Assembly (NCBI GenBank): GCA_023253875.1
Contig: JALRFC010000076.1
Span: 1-7,655, forward strand
From: Candidatus Kapaibacterium sp.
GTDB lineage: Bacteria; Bacteroidota; Ignavibacteria; Kapaibacteriales; UBA961
Length of the DNA stretch: 7,655 nucleotides
Reading direction: 5' to 3'
Below are positions 1 to 6,507 of this stretch, one piece after another. The stretch's first letter is position 1, and each line of letters opens with the position of its first letter. Under the pieces are notes generated by a model that had not been told where the DNA came from, searched no databases, and saw only the letters and a list, made by a program, of their open reading frames with translations. The translations under genes and the position numbers were made by a program.

Positions 1-1116
1 GTACTCTTTGCCGATTCCGATCAAAAAGATGCATATGATGCGCTGAGTGTAGGATTCCTAGGACATTTCACAAAATTGATTGCGGGTCTTGTTCAAAGCT
101 ATACAGGCAAATATGATCTCTTACAATCAAGCCGGGCATTGGATGCCATCACAAGATTCAGATCCATCATTGCTTCTTCAGGCAATGGCATTGCGGATCT
201 GAGTTCAGCTTTGCTGGAAGCAACAAGTGAAGTAGTGGATTTCACCACTATGGGTATTGGCATGTTTGATTATGAGCAAGGTGCATGGACAGTGTTTCAG
301 GTATATTATCGAAATCCCGAAGCAGAAAACATGGCCGGTTCGCATATTGAATTGGAATTATCCTTGATTGGTCAGACAATTTTGACCGGACAATCAACCA
401 TCATGTCAGACATGGATGAAACCATCATGCGTATCAGTCCGGGTGAATCGCCAATGTATGGTGGTTTCTTTGCCGCACTTCCTCTTCGCTCACAATCACA
501 TAATTATGGTGCATTGTTCATTGAGAATCAGTCAGGAAGCATACCCCAACAAGATCTCACGATTGCACAAATGCTTGCCGAGCAAACAGGTACGATCATT
601 GAGCAATTGCGATTCCATGAAATGTTCAGATCAACCGCCTTGCTTGATGAAACGCGTGGCATTTTCAATGAGACTGCATTCATTCAACGCATACAAGAAG
701 AAACAGCAAAAACTCGAGAATTTGGTTATCCATTATCATTGGCTTTGATCACAATGGATAAATATGATTCTTATGCTGATTCGGAAGGACTCAAAGAATC
801 ATTACTCCTTCATATACTCAAGAAAATCAAGGGCAATGTGAAGGATTTCGATATCATCGGTGAAATTGATGATTCCACAATTGCGATTCTCCTACCCGGA
901 CAATCGCTGGATAAATCACAGATGTGGGGCGAGCGTGTTCGTAAAGACATTGCATCTGCGATTGCTGATATAGATGGAAAACGATTGACTGTGACCATCT
1001 CGATTGGTCTCGCGCAGGCAAGTTCATATGATAAAGCTGATGGACTATTGCGCAATGCACAAAGTGCTTTGAAGCTCGCATCCGATAAAACAAATGCAGT
1101 GGTGGTGTATAGTTGA
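1..1116 (+). CDS. GAF-domain protein with degenerate GGDEF domain (5' end outside window)
   Basis: The reading frame is open from base 1 to the TGA at 1114-1116, so the gene begins upstream; the TTG at 76 is only an internal codon. The first ~27 residues look like the end of an earlier GAF-type sensor domain. A linker helix follows, then a full GAF-like domain at about nt 187-610, with a typical closing stretch YGALFIENQSG and a long helix. The C-terminal part (about nt 637-1113) has the fold pattern of a diguanylate cyclase: an MDKYDSY segment that may keep one metal Asp, an AILLPG strand, and a TVTISIGLA strand. The signature that should read GGDEF reads DDSTI (868-882), so c-di-GMP synthesis is not expected. 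I infer a sensor or scaffold in which the GGDEF fold is regulatory or vestigial. The ligand is unknown. The gene ends 1 nt before uppP. Confidence 0.85.
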   Translation, partial: VLFADSDQKDAYDALSVGFLGHFTKLIAGLVQSYTGKYDLLQSSRALDAITRFRSIIASSGNGIADLSSALLEATSEVVDFTTMGIGMFDYEQGAWTVFQVYYRNPEAENMAGSHIELELSLIGQTILTGQSTIMSDMDETIMRISPGESPMYGGFFAALPLRSQSHNYGALFIENQSGSIPQQDLTIAQMLAEQTGTIIEQLRFHEMFRSTALLDETRGIFNETAFIQRIQEETAKTREFGYPLSLALITMDKYDSYADSEGLKESLLLHILKKIKGNVKDFDIIGEIDDSTIAILLPGQSLDKSQMWGERVRKDIASAIADIDGKRLTVTISIGLAQASSYDKADGLLRNAQSALKLASDKTNAVVVYS

Positions 1117-1117
1117 C

Positions 1118-1960
1118 ATGGATATACTTGATGCAATTTTACTCGGCATAGTGCAGGGACTCACGGAATTTTTACCGGTGAGCAGTACTGCACATTTGAC
1201 GATTGTAGGAAAAATCTTAGGTGTCGTATTATCAGGTGAGCAATGGACTGCCCAAGTTGCAGTAATGCAACTCGGAACATTGGTTGCAGTATTGATCTAT
1301 TTCAGATATGATATACTCTCCATGATCACATCATTTGTCAAAGAGAATCTTAGTGGCAATAGAGTTCCTGTCAAACATCAATCACATGATTCTCGCATGG
1401 CTTGGCTCATCATGTTCGGTTCGATACCAATCGTATTTTTTGGTCTTGTACTGAAAGACATCATCGAAGGGGATATCACGAAGAATTTGTTTCTTATAGG
1501 TGCAATGCTCATTATCATTGCATTTCTCATGGCACTTGCTGAAAAGATGGCAACATATGTAAAGTCCATGGAGGATATCAAACTCAAGGACTCAATGCTG
1601 ATTGGACTTGCACAGGCATTGGCTCTGATTCCGGGCACATCCAGATCTGGAGCTACCATTACGGCTGGATTATTTTTGGGTTTGGAGCGTGAAGCCGCTG
1701 CACGATTTTCTTTTCTGTTAAGTATTCCCGCAATTCTCGGAAGCGGTTTACTTCAAATGATCAAAGTGCTTCCACTTCTCACTGATCAGAATATCATTTC
1801 ACTTACGATTGCAACGATTATTTCAGGAATAAGTGGATATGCAGCAATTGCATTTTTGCTGACATTCTTACGCACGAGATCAACCGGTGCATTTATCATG
1901 TATCGCATTATCCTTGGCGTAATTTTATTCATTGTGGCCGGTATCGGACTCATCCAATAA
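1118..1960 (+). CDS. uppP: Undecaprenyl-diphosphate phosphatase (UppP/BacA family)
   Basis: This is a 280-residue integral membrane enzyme that removes one phosphate from undecaprenyl diphosphate on the outer face of the inner membrane, regenerating the C55-P carrier for peptidoglycan and other surface glycans. Both family signatures are intact. Near the N terminus is the (E/Q)xxxE motif as Q13-GLT-E17, followed by FLPVSSTAH with His26. In the middle is PGTSRSG (172-178) with the catalytic-type Arg176. Hydrophobic segments near 45-62, 94-112, 124-141, 196-215, 226-251 and 262-279 fit the family's membrane topology, and the length is typical. I chose the ATG at 1118 because it starts directly at the conserved MDILDAILLG helix. 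The in-frame ATG at 1094 would add eight unconserved residues and run into the previous gene. The start lies 1 nt after the previous stop and has no clear Shine-Dalgarno sequence. Confidence 0.97.
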   Translation: MDILDAILLGIVQGLTEFLPVSSTAHLTIVGKILGVVLSGEQWTAQVAVMQLGTLVAVLIYFRYDILSMITSFVKENLSGNRVPVKHQSHDSRMAWLIMFGSIPIVFFGLVLKDIIEGDITKNLFLIGAMLIIIAFLMALAEKMATYVKSMEDIKLKDSMLIGLAQALALIPGTSRSGATITAGLFLGLEREAAARFSFLLSIPAILGSGLLQMIKVLPLLTDQNIISLTIATIISGISGYAAIAFLLTFLRTRSTGAFIMYRIILGVILFIVAGIGLIQ

Positions 1961-1962
1961 TC

Positions 1963-2721
1963 ATGAAGTTAAGAGCATGCATAGAAATTGATAATAGAAT
2001 CATGGAATGTGATTTCATGGAAGGAATCAATTGCTCATTTCATGTGCAATCAGGCGAAGACAATCCAAATGCATTTCATCTTCCTCATCCCGAATTCAAG
2101 CCATTTCATATCGGTGATTTCATCGGCTCAACAATGGAAGGTGGTTCGGTCAATTGCGCGATTCTCCATGTGGCGCCTCATGGAAATGGCACCCATACCG
2201 AAAGTGTATGGCATATCTCAAAAGCAGAATTCCCTATTTCTCAGGTATTCGAGCGTTGGCATTTTGTCTGCAAGCTCGTGACCATATTACCCACATTGAA
2301 TGAATCAGGAGTGATTTCTATCTCCGCAAAAGAAATAGCAAATGCACTTGATGATTTTACCCCGGAAGCACTTATCATTCGATCAACACGAAAGTCGGCG
2401 AAGACCATGTGGTCGGGAAACAATCCGCCTGCATTCGAACCGGAAGGTATGGCTTTTCTTGCTCAAAGGGGCATTCGACATCTTCTCACTGATTTACCAT
2501 CTATTGATCCGGAGATTGATGGCGGTGCGCTATCGGCACATCATGCATTTTGGCAATATCCCGAGAATACGAGATGCAATGCAACGATCACGGAAATGCT
2601 GAATGTACCAGAAGATGTGGCAGATGGCTTATATCTCATTCAATTCGGTATCGCACCTTTGCATAGTGATGCCAGTCCAAGTATGATCACACTCTATCCA
2701 CTCAAGGATATAAACACATGA
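1963..2721 (+). CDS. Cyclase-family (kynurenine formamidase-like) metal-dependent hydrolase
   Basis: This 252-residue protein belongs to the cyclase superfamily, which includes bacterial kynurenine formamidase KynB and related amidohydrolases. The metal-binding signature, usually HxGTHxDxPxH, appears here as HGNGTHTESVWH (residues 73-84). His73, His78 and Glu80 are the likely metal ligands, with Glu where KynB has Asp. The second conserved block, LLTDLPSID followed by DGGALSAHHAFW near residues 174-193, supplies the active-site His pair and is typical of the family. The substrate is not certain: the D-to-E change and the extra residue in the first motif separate it from canonical KynB, and no other tryptophan-catabolism gene is visible. 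It starts 2 nt after uppP without a Shine-Dalgarno sequence, and its last codons overlap deoC by 4 nt. No signal peptide is seen, so it should be cytoplasmic. Confidence 0.85.
   Translation: MKLRACIEIDNRIMECDFMEGINCSFHVQSGEDNPNAFHLPHPEFKPFHIGDFIGSTMEGGSVNCAILHVAPHGNGTHTESVWHISKAEFPISQVFERWHFVCKLVTILPTLNESGVISISAKEIANALDDFTPEALIIRSTRKSAKTMWSGNNPPAFEPEGMAFLAQRGIRHLLTDLPSIDPEIDGGALSAHHAFWQYPENTRCNATITEMLNVPEDVADGLYLIQFGIAPLHSDASPSMITLYPLKDINT
2704..2708 (+). promoter_or_regulatory. Shine-Dalgarno sequence for deoC
   Basis: AAGGA lies 9 nt before the deoC ATG, inside the end of the upstream cyclase gene. It is one of only two clear Shine-Dalgarno matches among the starts in this window. It may help reinitiation at the ATGA stop/start overlap. 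Confidence 0.45.
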
Positions 2722-3383
2722 ATATCACAAAGGCACAATTCGCTCGCATGATAGATCATACTTTACTCAAGAATACTGCTATTCGTAAGGATATTGAATT
2801 ACTTTGCTCGGAAGCTTTGGAATTTGGATTTGCCAGTGTATGTGTGCATCCATTTTATGTGGGAATGTGTTCAAGCATCTTACATAAGTCTTCTACAAAA
2901 GTGTGCACAGTCATCGGCTTTCCCCATGGCATGCATAGAACGGGTGTAAAGATCGCCGAAACCATGCAGGCAATACATGATGGAGCACATGAGATTGACA
3001 TGGTGATTCAAGTCGGCGCGCTCATTGATGGAGATAAAGATATAGTCTGGAATGATATTCGTTCAGTTGCAGATACCGCACATCAATCCGGTGCCGTCGT
3101 GAAGGCGATAATCGAAACATCCGTACTCACTGAAGAACAAAAAATCAGCGCATGTGAAATTGTCTCCGATGCCGGAGCAGATTTCATCAAAACTTCCACA
3201 GGATTTGCCGGGGGCGGAGCAACCATTGAAGATATACAATTACTCAGAACACATGTCTCTCCTGAAATTCACATAAAAGCATCAGGCGGAATTCGAACAA
3301 TAGAGCAAGCGATGGCAATGATTGAAGCAGGGGCTACCCGAATCGGCACAAGCTCTGGTGTGTCGATGCTTTCCACGCTCTAG
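2718..3383 (+). CDS. deoC: Deoxyribose-phosphate aldolase
   Basis: DeoC is a class I aldolase that cleaves 2-deoxy-D-ribose 5-phosphate into glyceraldehyde 3-phosphate and acetaldehyde in deoxynucleoside catabolism. At 221 residues it has the usual length of the short bacterial form and a TIM-barrel pattern throughout. Key residues are visible: Asp94 in EIDMVIQVGAL, the Schiff-base Lys158 in DFIKTSTGF, and the proton-relay Lys187 in IKASGGIR. The TVIGFPHG strand (64-71) and the C-terminal phosphate-site stretch IGTSSGVSM are also typical. The start overlaps the cyclase stop in an ATGA tetranucleotide (2718-2721), which indicates translational coupling. No other deo genes are present, so its partner enzymes for nucleoside salvage must be elsewhere. 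It is the last gene of the first run. The repeat region follows its TAG stop, and I see no hairpin with a T-run that would act as a classical terminator. Confidence 0.97.
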   Translation: MNITKAQFARMIDHTLLKNTAIRKDIELLCSEALEFGFASVCVHPFYVGMCSSILHKSSTKVCTVIGFPHGMHRTGVKIAETMQAIHDGAHEIDMVIQVGALIDGDKDIVWNDIRSVADTAHQSGAVVKAIIETSVLTEEQKISACEIVSDAGADFIKTSTGFAGGGATIEDIQLLRTHVSPEIHIKASGGIRTIEQAMAMIEAGATRIGTSSGVSMLSTL

Positions 3384-3414
3384 GACGACCACGCTCTACA
3401 CTCTCTCGCAACAC

Positions 3415-3430
3415 CACGACTGAAGTCGTG
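3415..3430. repeat. Perfect hairpin of repeat copy 1
   Basis: CACGACT (3415-3421) and AGTCGTG (3424-3430) are perfect inverted arms around GA. As a folded hairpin this gives a 6-bp stem with a TGAA loop. It is followed by AGATAAGGG rather than a T-run, so it is not a standard intrinsic terminator. Confidence 0.8.
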
Positions 3431-3479
3431 AGATAAGGGAAGGGGTTCGAGCACCACTCACTCTCTCCACGCCTCCCAC

Positions 3480-3495
3480 CACGACTGAAGTAGTG
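3480..3495. repeat. Imperfect hairpin of repeat copy 2
   Basis: This is the second copy of the palindrome. CACGACT (3480-3486) faces AGTAGTG (3489-3495), with one mismatch compared with the perfect copy 65 bp upstream. The single C-to-A change in the right arm suggests an older or decaying copy. Confidence 0.7.
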
Positions 3496-3504
3496 TGATA
3501 TAAG

Positions 3505-3533
3505 CCCATGGTTTGAACTATGGGTACCATGGG
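3505..3533. repeat. CCCATGG palindrome block with two alternative stems
   Basis: CCCATGGTT (3505-3513) can pair with AACTATGGG (3516-3524), with one G-T wobble. Alternatively CCCATGGT (3505-3512) can pair perfectly with ACCATGGG (3526-3533). The two stems share their left arm and are mutually exclusive. The block follows directly on repeat copy 2 and lies about 60-90 bp before ettA. It is probably part of the same repeat family; a regulatory role is possible but unsupported. Confidence 0.6.
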
Positions 3534-3549
3534 ATTAATGGGATATTCG

Positions 3550-3557
3550 TATTTTTG
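3550..3557 (+). promoter_or_regulatory. Candidate Bacteroidota-type -7 promoter element for ettA
   Basis: TATTTTTG fits the Bacteroidota -7 consensus TAnnTTTG. It lies 37 nt before the ettA ATG, leaving room for a 5' leader of about 30 nt. No good -33 TTG is seen at the expected spacing, so the call rests on the -7 match and on position: this is the only sizeable intergenic gap, directly ahead of a new gene run. Confidence 0.3.
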
Positions 3558-3594
3558 AGGACCAATTTCCATTCATTGCGGAAGCATTTCATTC

Positions 3595-5268
3595 ATGGTT
3601 GACAATAAAATCATTTTCTCGATGATCGGTGTGAGCAAAGTGTATAAGCCGAGCAAAACCGTTCTTAAAGACATTTATCTCTCCTTTTATTATGGCGCAA
3701 AAATCGGTGTGCTTGGTTTAAATGGAGCCGGTAAATCATCTCTTCTCAAAATCATTGCCGGTTTGGATCAAGATTATCTAGGTCAAATCACGAGCAATAA
3801 GGATGTGACATTCGGATATCTTTCACAAGAACCGGAAATGGACCCCGAAAAAACAGTCAAAGAAATAGTTGAAGAGGGCGTACAGGAAACGGTGAATCTC
3901 TTAAAAGAATATGAAGCCATTTCTTTGCAATTCGCGGATCCCGATGCAGACTTTGATGCGCTCATGAATAAGCAGGCCAAATTGCAGGAGCGTATCGATC
4001 ATGCAAATGCATGGGATCTCGATTCACGACTCGAACTTGCAATGGATGCATTGCGATGTCCACCCGGTGATACCAATATTTCACTTCTGTCCGGAGGAGA
4101 AAAAAGACGTGTTGCATTATGTCGATTACTCTTGCAACAACCTGATGTATTGCTCCTCGATGAGCCAACAAATCACTTGGATGCTGAAACCGTTGCATGG
4201 CTTGAAGTGCATTTGCATAAATATCCCGGAACGGTCATCGCCGTTACGCATGATCGCTATTTCTTGGATAATGTAGCAGGTTGGATCTTGGAACTCGATC
4301 GTGGTCAAGGCATTCCATTCGAAGGAAATTATTCTTCATGGCTCGATCAAAAACAAAAGCGTCTAGCCGTTGAAGAAAAGCAAATCACTGCGAAACAAAA
4401 AATCATGCAACAAGAATTGGAATGGGTGCGCATGAATCCAAAGGGAAGACATGCCAAAAGCAAGGCCCGTATAGCATCCTATGAGCGCATGGTGGAAGAA
4501 CAACAGGAAGCTCGTAATGATGATATGGAAATTTATATTCCACCCGGACCACGCCTTGGTTCCACTGTCATCGTGGCTAATGATATCGCAAAAGGTTTTG
4601 GTGATAAATTGCTCTTTGAACATCTCAATTTTGATCTCCCTCCCGGTGGCATCATCGGCGTGATTGGGGCCAATGGAGCGGGTAAATCAACATTGTTCAA
4701 AATGATTACAGGACAAGAAACACCCGATTCAGGAACTATCACAATCGGCGATACTGTAAAACTCGGCTATGTGGATCAGAATCGTCCCCTCTCCAATGAT
4801 AAAACCATTTGGGAAGAAATTTCCGGCGGTGATGATCTTATCAGATTAGGCGCGAAGGACATGAATTCACGTGCCTATGTGTCGAGATTCAATTTCAATG
4901 GTACGGATCAACAGAAGAAATGTAGCGTACTTTCCGGCGGAGAACGCAATCGTGTGCATCTTGCAAAAATGCTCAAAGAAGGTGCAAATGTGCTCTTGCT
5001 GGATGAGCCGACCAATGACTTGGATGTCAATACACTTCGAGCTCTCGAAGAAGCATTGCTGAATTTTGCCGGATGCGCCGTGGTAATCTCTCACGATCGT
5101 TGGTTCCTAGACCGCATTGCGACTCATATTCTCGCATTCGAAGGTAATAGTCAAGTTGTTTGGTATGATGGAAATTACTCTGAATATGAGGAAGATCTTC
5201 ATAAGAGACTCGGTACATCAGCCGATCAACCACATCGCTTGAAATATCAAAAACTCACGCGCGAATAA
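3595..5268 (+). CDS. ettA: Energy-dependent translational throttle protein EttA (ABC-F ATPase)
   Basis: This is a 557-residue soluble ABC-F protein with two ATPase domains and no membrane part. Family knowledge is that EttA binds the ribosomal E site and gates the first elongation steps according to the ATP/ADP ratio. Domain 1 has Walker A GLNGAGKS (41-48), signature LSGGE (165-169) and Walker B LLLDEP with Glu190. Domain 2 has Walker A GANGAGKS (358-365), signature LSGGE (446-450) and Walker B with Glu471. The EttA-specific Arm is present around residues 96-140, including the ADPDADFD stretch, and the P-site tRNA interaction linker ends in IYIPPGPRLG near 313. The C terminus RLKYQKLT is also characteristic. 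These features favour EttA over Uup, YbiT or YheS. The ATG at 3595 is the only standard start after an in-frame TGA at 3556-3558. It has no strong Shine-Dalgarno sequence. It opens the second gene run and is followed by rsmD after 2 nt. Confidence 0.97.
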   Translation: MVDNKIIFSMIGVSKVYKPSKTVLKDIYLSFYYGAKIGVLGLNGAGKSSLLKIIAGLDQDYLGQITSNKDVTFGYLSQEPEMDPEKTVKEIVEEGVQETVNLLKEYEAISLQFADPDADFDALMNKQAKLQERIDHANAWDLDSRLELAMDALRCPPGDTNISLLSGGEKRRVALCRLLLQQPDVLLLDEPTNHLDAETVAWLEVHLHKYPGTVIAVTHDRYFLDNVAGWILELDRGQGIPFEGNYSSWLDQKQKRLAVEEKQITAKQKIMQQELEWVRMNPKGRHAKSKARIASYERMVEEQQEARNDDMEIYIPPGPRLGSTVIVANDIAKGFGDKLLFEHLNFDLPPGGIIGVIGANGAGKSTLFKMITGQETPDSGTITIGDTVKLGYVDQNRPLSNDKTIWEEISGGDDLIRLGAKDMNSRAYVSRFNFNGTDQQKKCSVLSGGERNRVHLAKMLKEGANVLLLDEPTNDLDVNTLRALEEALLNFAGCAVVISHDRWFLDRIATHILAFEGNSQVVWYDGNYSEYEEDLHKRLGTSADQPHRLKYQKLTRE

Positions 5269-5270
5269 TC

Positions 5271-5849
5271 ATGCAGATCACGAGCGGTCGTTTGAAAGGA
5301 GCCAAGATTGGTCCGGTGAACCATGATGGAGTGCGTCCAACAACCGACCGCATGCGACAAGCCATATTCAATGTGATTTCGCATCATATTGAATTCACAA
5401 ATCCGAATATGGAAGTGCTTGATCTCTGCGCAGGCACAGGCGCGCTGGGACTCGAAGCCATCAGCAGAGGTGCAAAACGATGCATCTTCGTGGAGAAGAA
5501 TCCACTCGTGGCTGAAGATATCCGCAAGACAATGAATGCTTGTGGATTGAGCAAAGAAGAAACACCCATTGCCGTTTCCGATGCGGTCGCATTTCTTGAA
5601 GGCATTGATTCAGAAAAATATCCGACTTCGATGCCAATATCTTGGGATTGTATATTCTGCGATCCACCAAATGCACAGCGATTGCTCAATCCTGTGACCG
5701 ATGCAATCATCAGTAAACATGCATTGAACAAAGGAGGAATTTATGTGGCCGAGCATGATCTCATCGAAACAATCACGCAGAAAGAACTTAAACTTGTAAC
5801 ATCTCTCACATTCGGTGTTACACAGGTAGACATTTTTCAATCACTCTGA
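5271..5849 (+). CDS. rsmD: 16S rRNA (guanine(966)-N2)-methyltransferase RsmD
   Basis: RsmD uses S-adenosylmethionine to make m2G966 in helix 31 of 16S rRNA during 30S assembly. The 192-residue protein shows the family layout: an N-terminal strand ITSGRLKGAKIG, the RPTTDRMRQAIFN block (22-34), the SAM-binding motif I DLCAGTGALGLEA (51-63), the ribose-binding acidic residue in FVEKN (Glu75), and motif IV at 131-134. Motif IV reads DPPN, whereas the family and most N-methyltransferases of this class have an aromatic residue in the fourth position. The rest of the fold looks intact and there is no frameshift, so I still call RsmD, with possibly altered activity. It starts 2 nt after ettA in a TAATCATG junction without a Shine-Dalgarno sequence. 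The neighbourhood (EttA) is ribosome-related. The next gene follows after 7 nt. Confidence 0.92.
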   Translation: MQITSGRLKGAKIGPVNHDGVRPTTDRMRQAIFNVISHHIEFTNPNMEVLDLCAGTGALGLEAISRGAKRCIFVEKNPLVAEDIRKTMNACGLSKEETPIAVSDAVAFLEGIDSEKYPTSMPISWDCIFCDPPNAQRLLNPVTDAIISKHALNKGGIYVAEHDLIETITQKELKLVTSLTFGVTQVDIFQSL

Positions 5850-5856
5850 AATTATC

Positions 5857-6501
5857 ATGGATTTTGCATCTTTCATAGACATCTTCTTGCATCTCGATAA
5901 GCACTTGGCTGATTTGTCAATACAATATGGTATATGGATCTATGGTATTCTTACGCTCATTGTATTTTGTGAAACCGGTCTTGTCGTCACTCCATTCCTA
6001 CCGGGTGATTCGCTCCTCTTCGCAATAGGCGCGCTCTGTGCGGGAGGTACCTTGAATCCACTCATCATCGCACCATTATTACTGATTGCGGCGATTGCTG
6101 GAGACAATGTGAATTATGCTTTCGGAAGGACGATTGGAAATAAAGCATTCTCGAATCCACATTCTAAGATATTTAGAACTTCCTATCTAGAAAAAACTCA
6201 ATCATTCTATACTGATTATGGCACCAAAACAATCGTTATCGCTCGCTTTGTGCCGATTGTCAGAACATTCGCGCCATTTGTCGCAGGCATCGGTTCCATG
6301 CCATATTCAACATTTCTCGGTTATAGCATTGCAGGCGGAGTAATGTGGATTGTTTCATTGATTACGGCAGGGTATTATTTCGGGACAATTGAGATTGTCA
6401 AGAATAACTTTTCACTCGTTGTTCTCGCAATCATTGTTCTCTCGATTTTGCCCGCAATCATCGAGGCAATCAAACATAAAAGAGCACAAAAAACTTCATA
6501 A
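5857..6501 (+). CDS. DedA-family (SNARE-associated/VTT domain) inner-membrane protein, YqjA-like
   Basis: This is a 214-residue polytopic membrane protein of the DedA family. Members support membrane homeostasis, and some act as undecaprenyl-phosphate (C55-P) translocases. Signature segments are FCETGLVVTPFLPGDSLLF (37-55), NYAFGRTIG (86-94), and IARFVPIVRTFAPFVAGIG (128-146). Four charged residues that I recall as essential in E. coli YqjA (Glu39, Asp51, Arg130, Arg136) occur here at exactly the same residue numbers, which supports both the start at 5857 and a YqjA/YghB-like function. Hydrophobic spans lie at about 26-60, 64-90, 126-145, 149-173 and 182-203, with a basic C terminus (KHKRAQK). 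It follows rsmD by 7 nt and has no Shine-Dalgarno sequence. Together with uppP in the previous run it suggests C55-P recycling, though the exact substrate of this member cannot be read from sequence. Confidence 0.93.
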   Translation: MDFASFIDIFLHLDKHLADLSIQYGIWIYGILTLIVFCETGLVVTPFLPGDSLLFAIGALCAGGTLNPLIIAPLLLIAAIAGDNVNYAFGRTIGNKAFSNPHSKIFRTSYLEKTQSFYTDYGTKTIVIARFVPIVRTFAPFVAGIGSMPYSTFLGYSIAGGVMWIVSLITAGYYFGTIEIVKNNFSLVVLAIIVLSILPAIIEAIKHKRAQKTS

Positions 6502-6507
6502 TGATAA

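Larger units (their letters stand above)
3388..3518. repeat. Two tandem ~65-bp hairpin-bearing repeat units, intergenic
   Basis: The gap between deoC and ettA (3384-3594) has no credible gene and is largely occupied by a duplicated composite unit. Each copy has, in order, an ACCAC (3388 and 3453), a C/T-rich tract, the identical 15-mer CACCACGACTGAAGT (3412-3426 and 3477-3491), a GATAAG or GATATAAG, and a GGTTYGARC block (3444-3452 and 3510-3518). The spacing between copies is 65-66 bp. The C-rich composition differs from the surrounding coding DNA. The layout (short palindrome, tandem pair, between operons) resembles REP/REPIN-type elements spread by RAYT transposases. That is my inference: no transposase gene is in view. 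Confidence 0.75.

Noticed and set aside
76..78. TTG at 76 as the start of the GAF-domain gene
   Set aside because: The same frame is open back to base 1 and encodes domain-like sequence, so the gene clearly begins outside the window.
1094..1117. Upstream in-frame ATG for uppP at 1094
   Set aside because: It would add eight unconserved residues (MQWWCIVD) and overlap the GAF gene, whereas the ATG at 1118 begins exactly at the conserved first helix.
3415..3430. Intrinsic terminator after deoC
   Set aside because: The stem is short and is followed by AGATAAGGG, with no T-run; it also recurs 65 bp downstream, which fits a repeat better.
3441..3457. tRNA-like T-arm motif GGGGTTCGAGCACC
   Set aside because: The flanking bases do not form a 5-bp T stem, and no acceptor, D or anticodon arm can be assembled around it. 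It aligns instead with GGTTTGAAC of the second repeat copy.
3388..3533. CRISPR array
   Set aside because: There are only two imperfect copies, each carrying an internal palindrome and C/T tracts, with no regular repeat-spacer pattern and no cas genes.
3513..3548. Sigma-70 style promoter with TTGAAC as -35
   Set aside because: There is no TATAAT-like box at 16-18 bp spacing, and TTGAAC is part of the palindromic repeat.
5384..5731. 115-codon minus-strand reading frame opposite rsmD
   Set aside because: It lies entirely within rsmD, resembles no family I know, and lacks a start context; it is a shadow of the coding strand. The same holds for the other minus-strand frames opposite ettA, dps and msrA.
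6501..6503. ATG overlapping the DedA stop codon as the dps start
   Set aside because: It is in a different frame from dps. The ATG at 6520 has a properly placed AAGGA and gives the expected N terminus.
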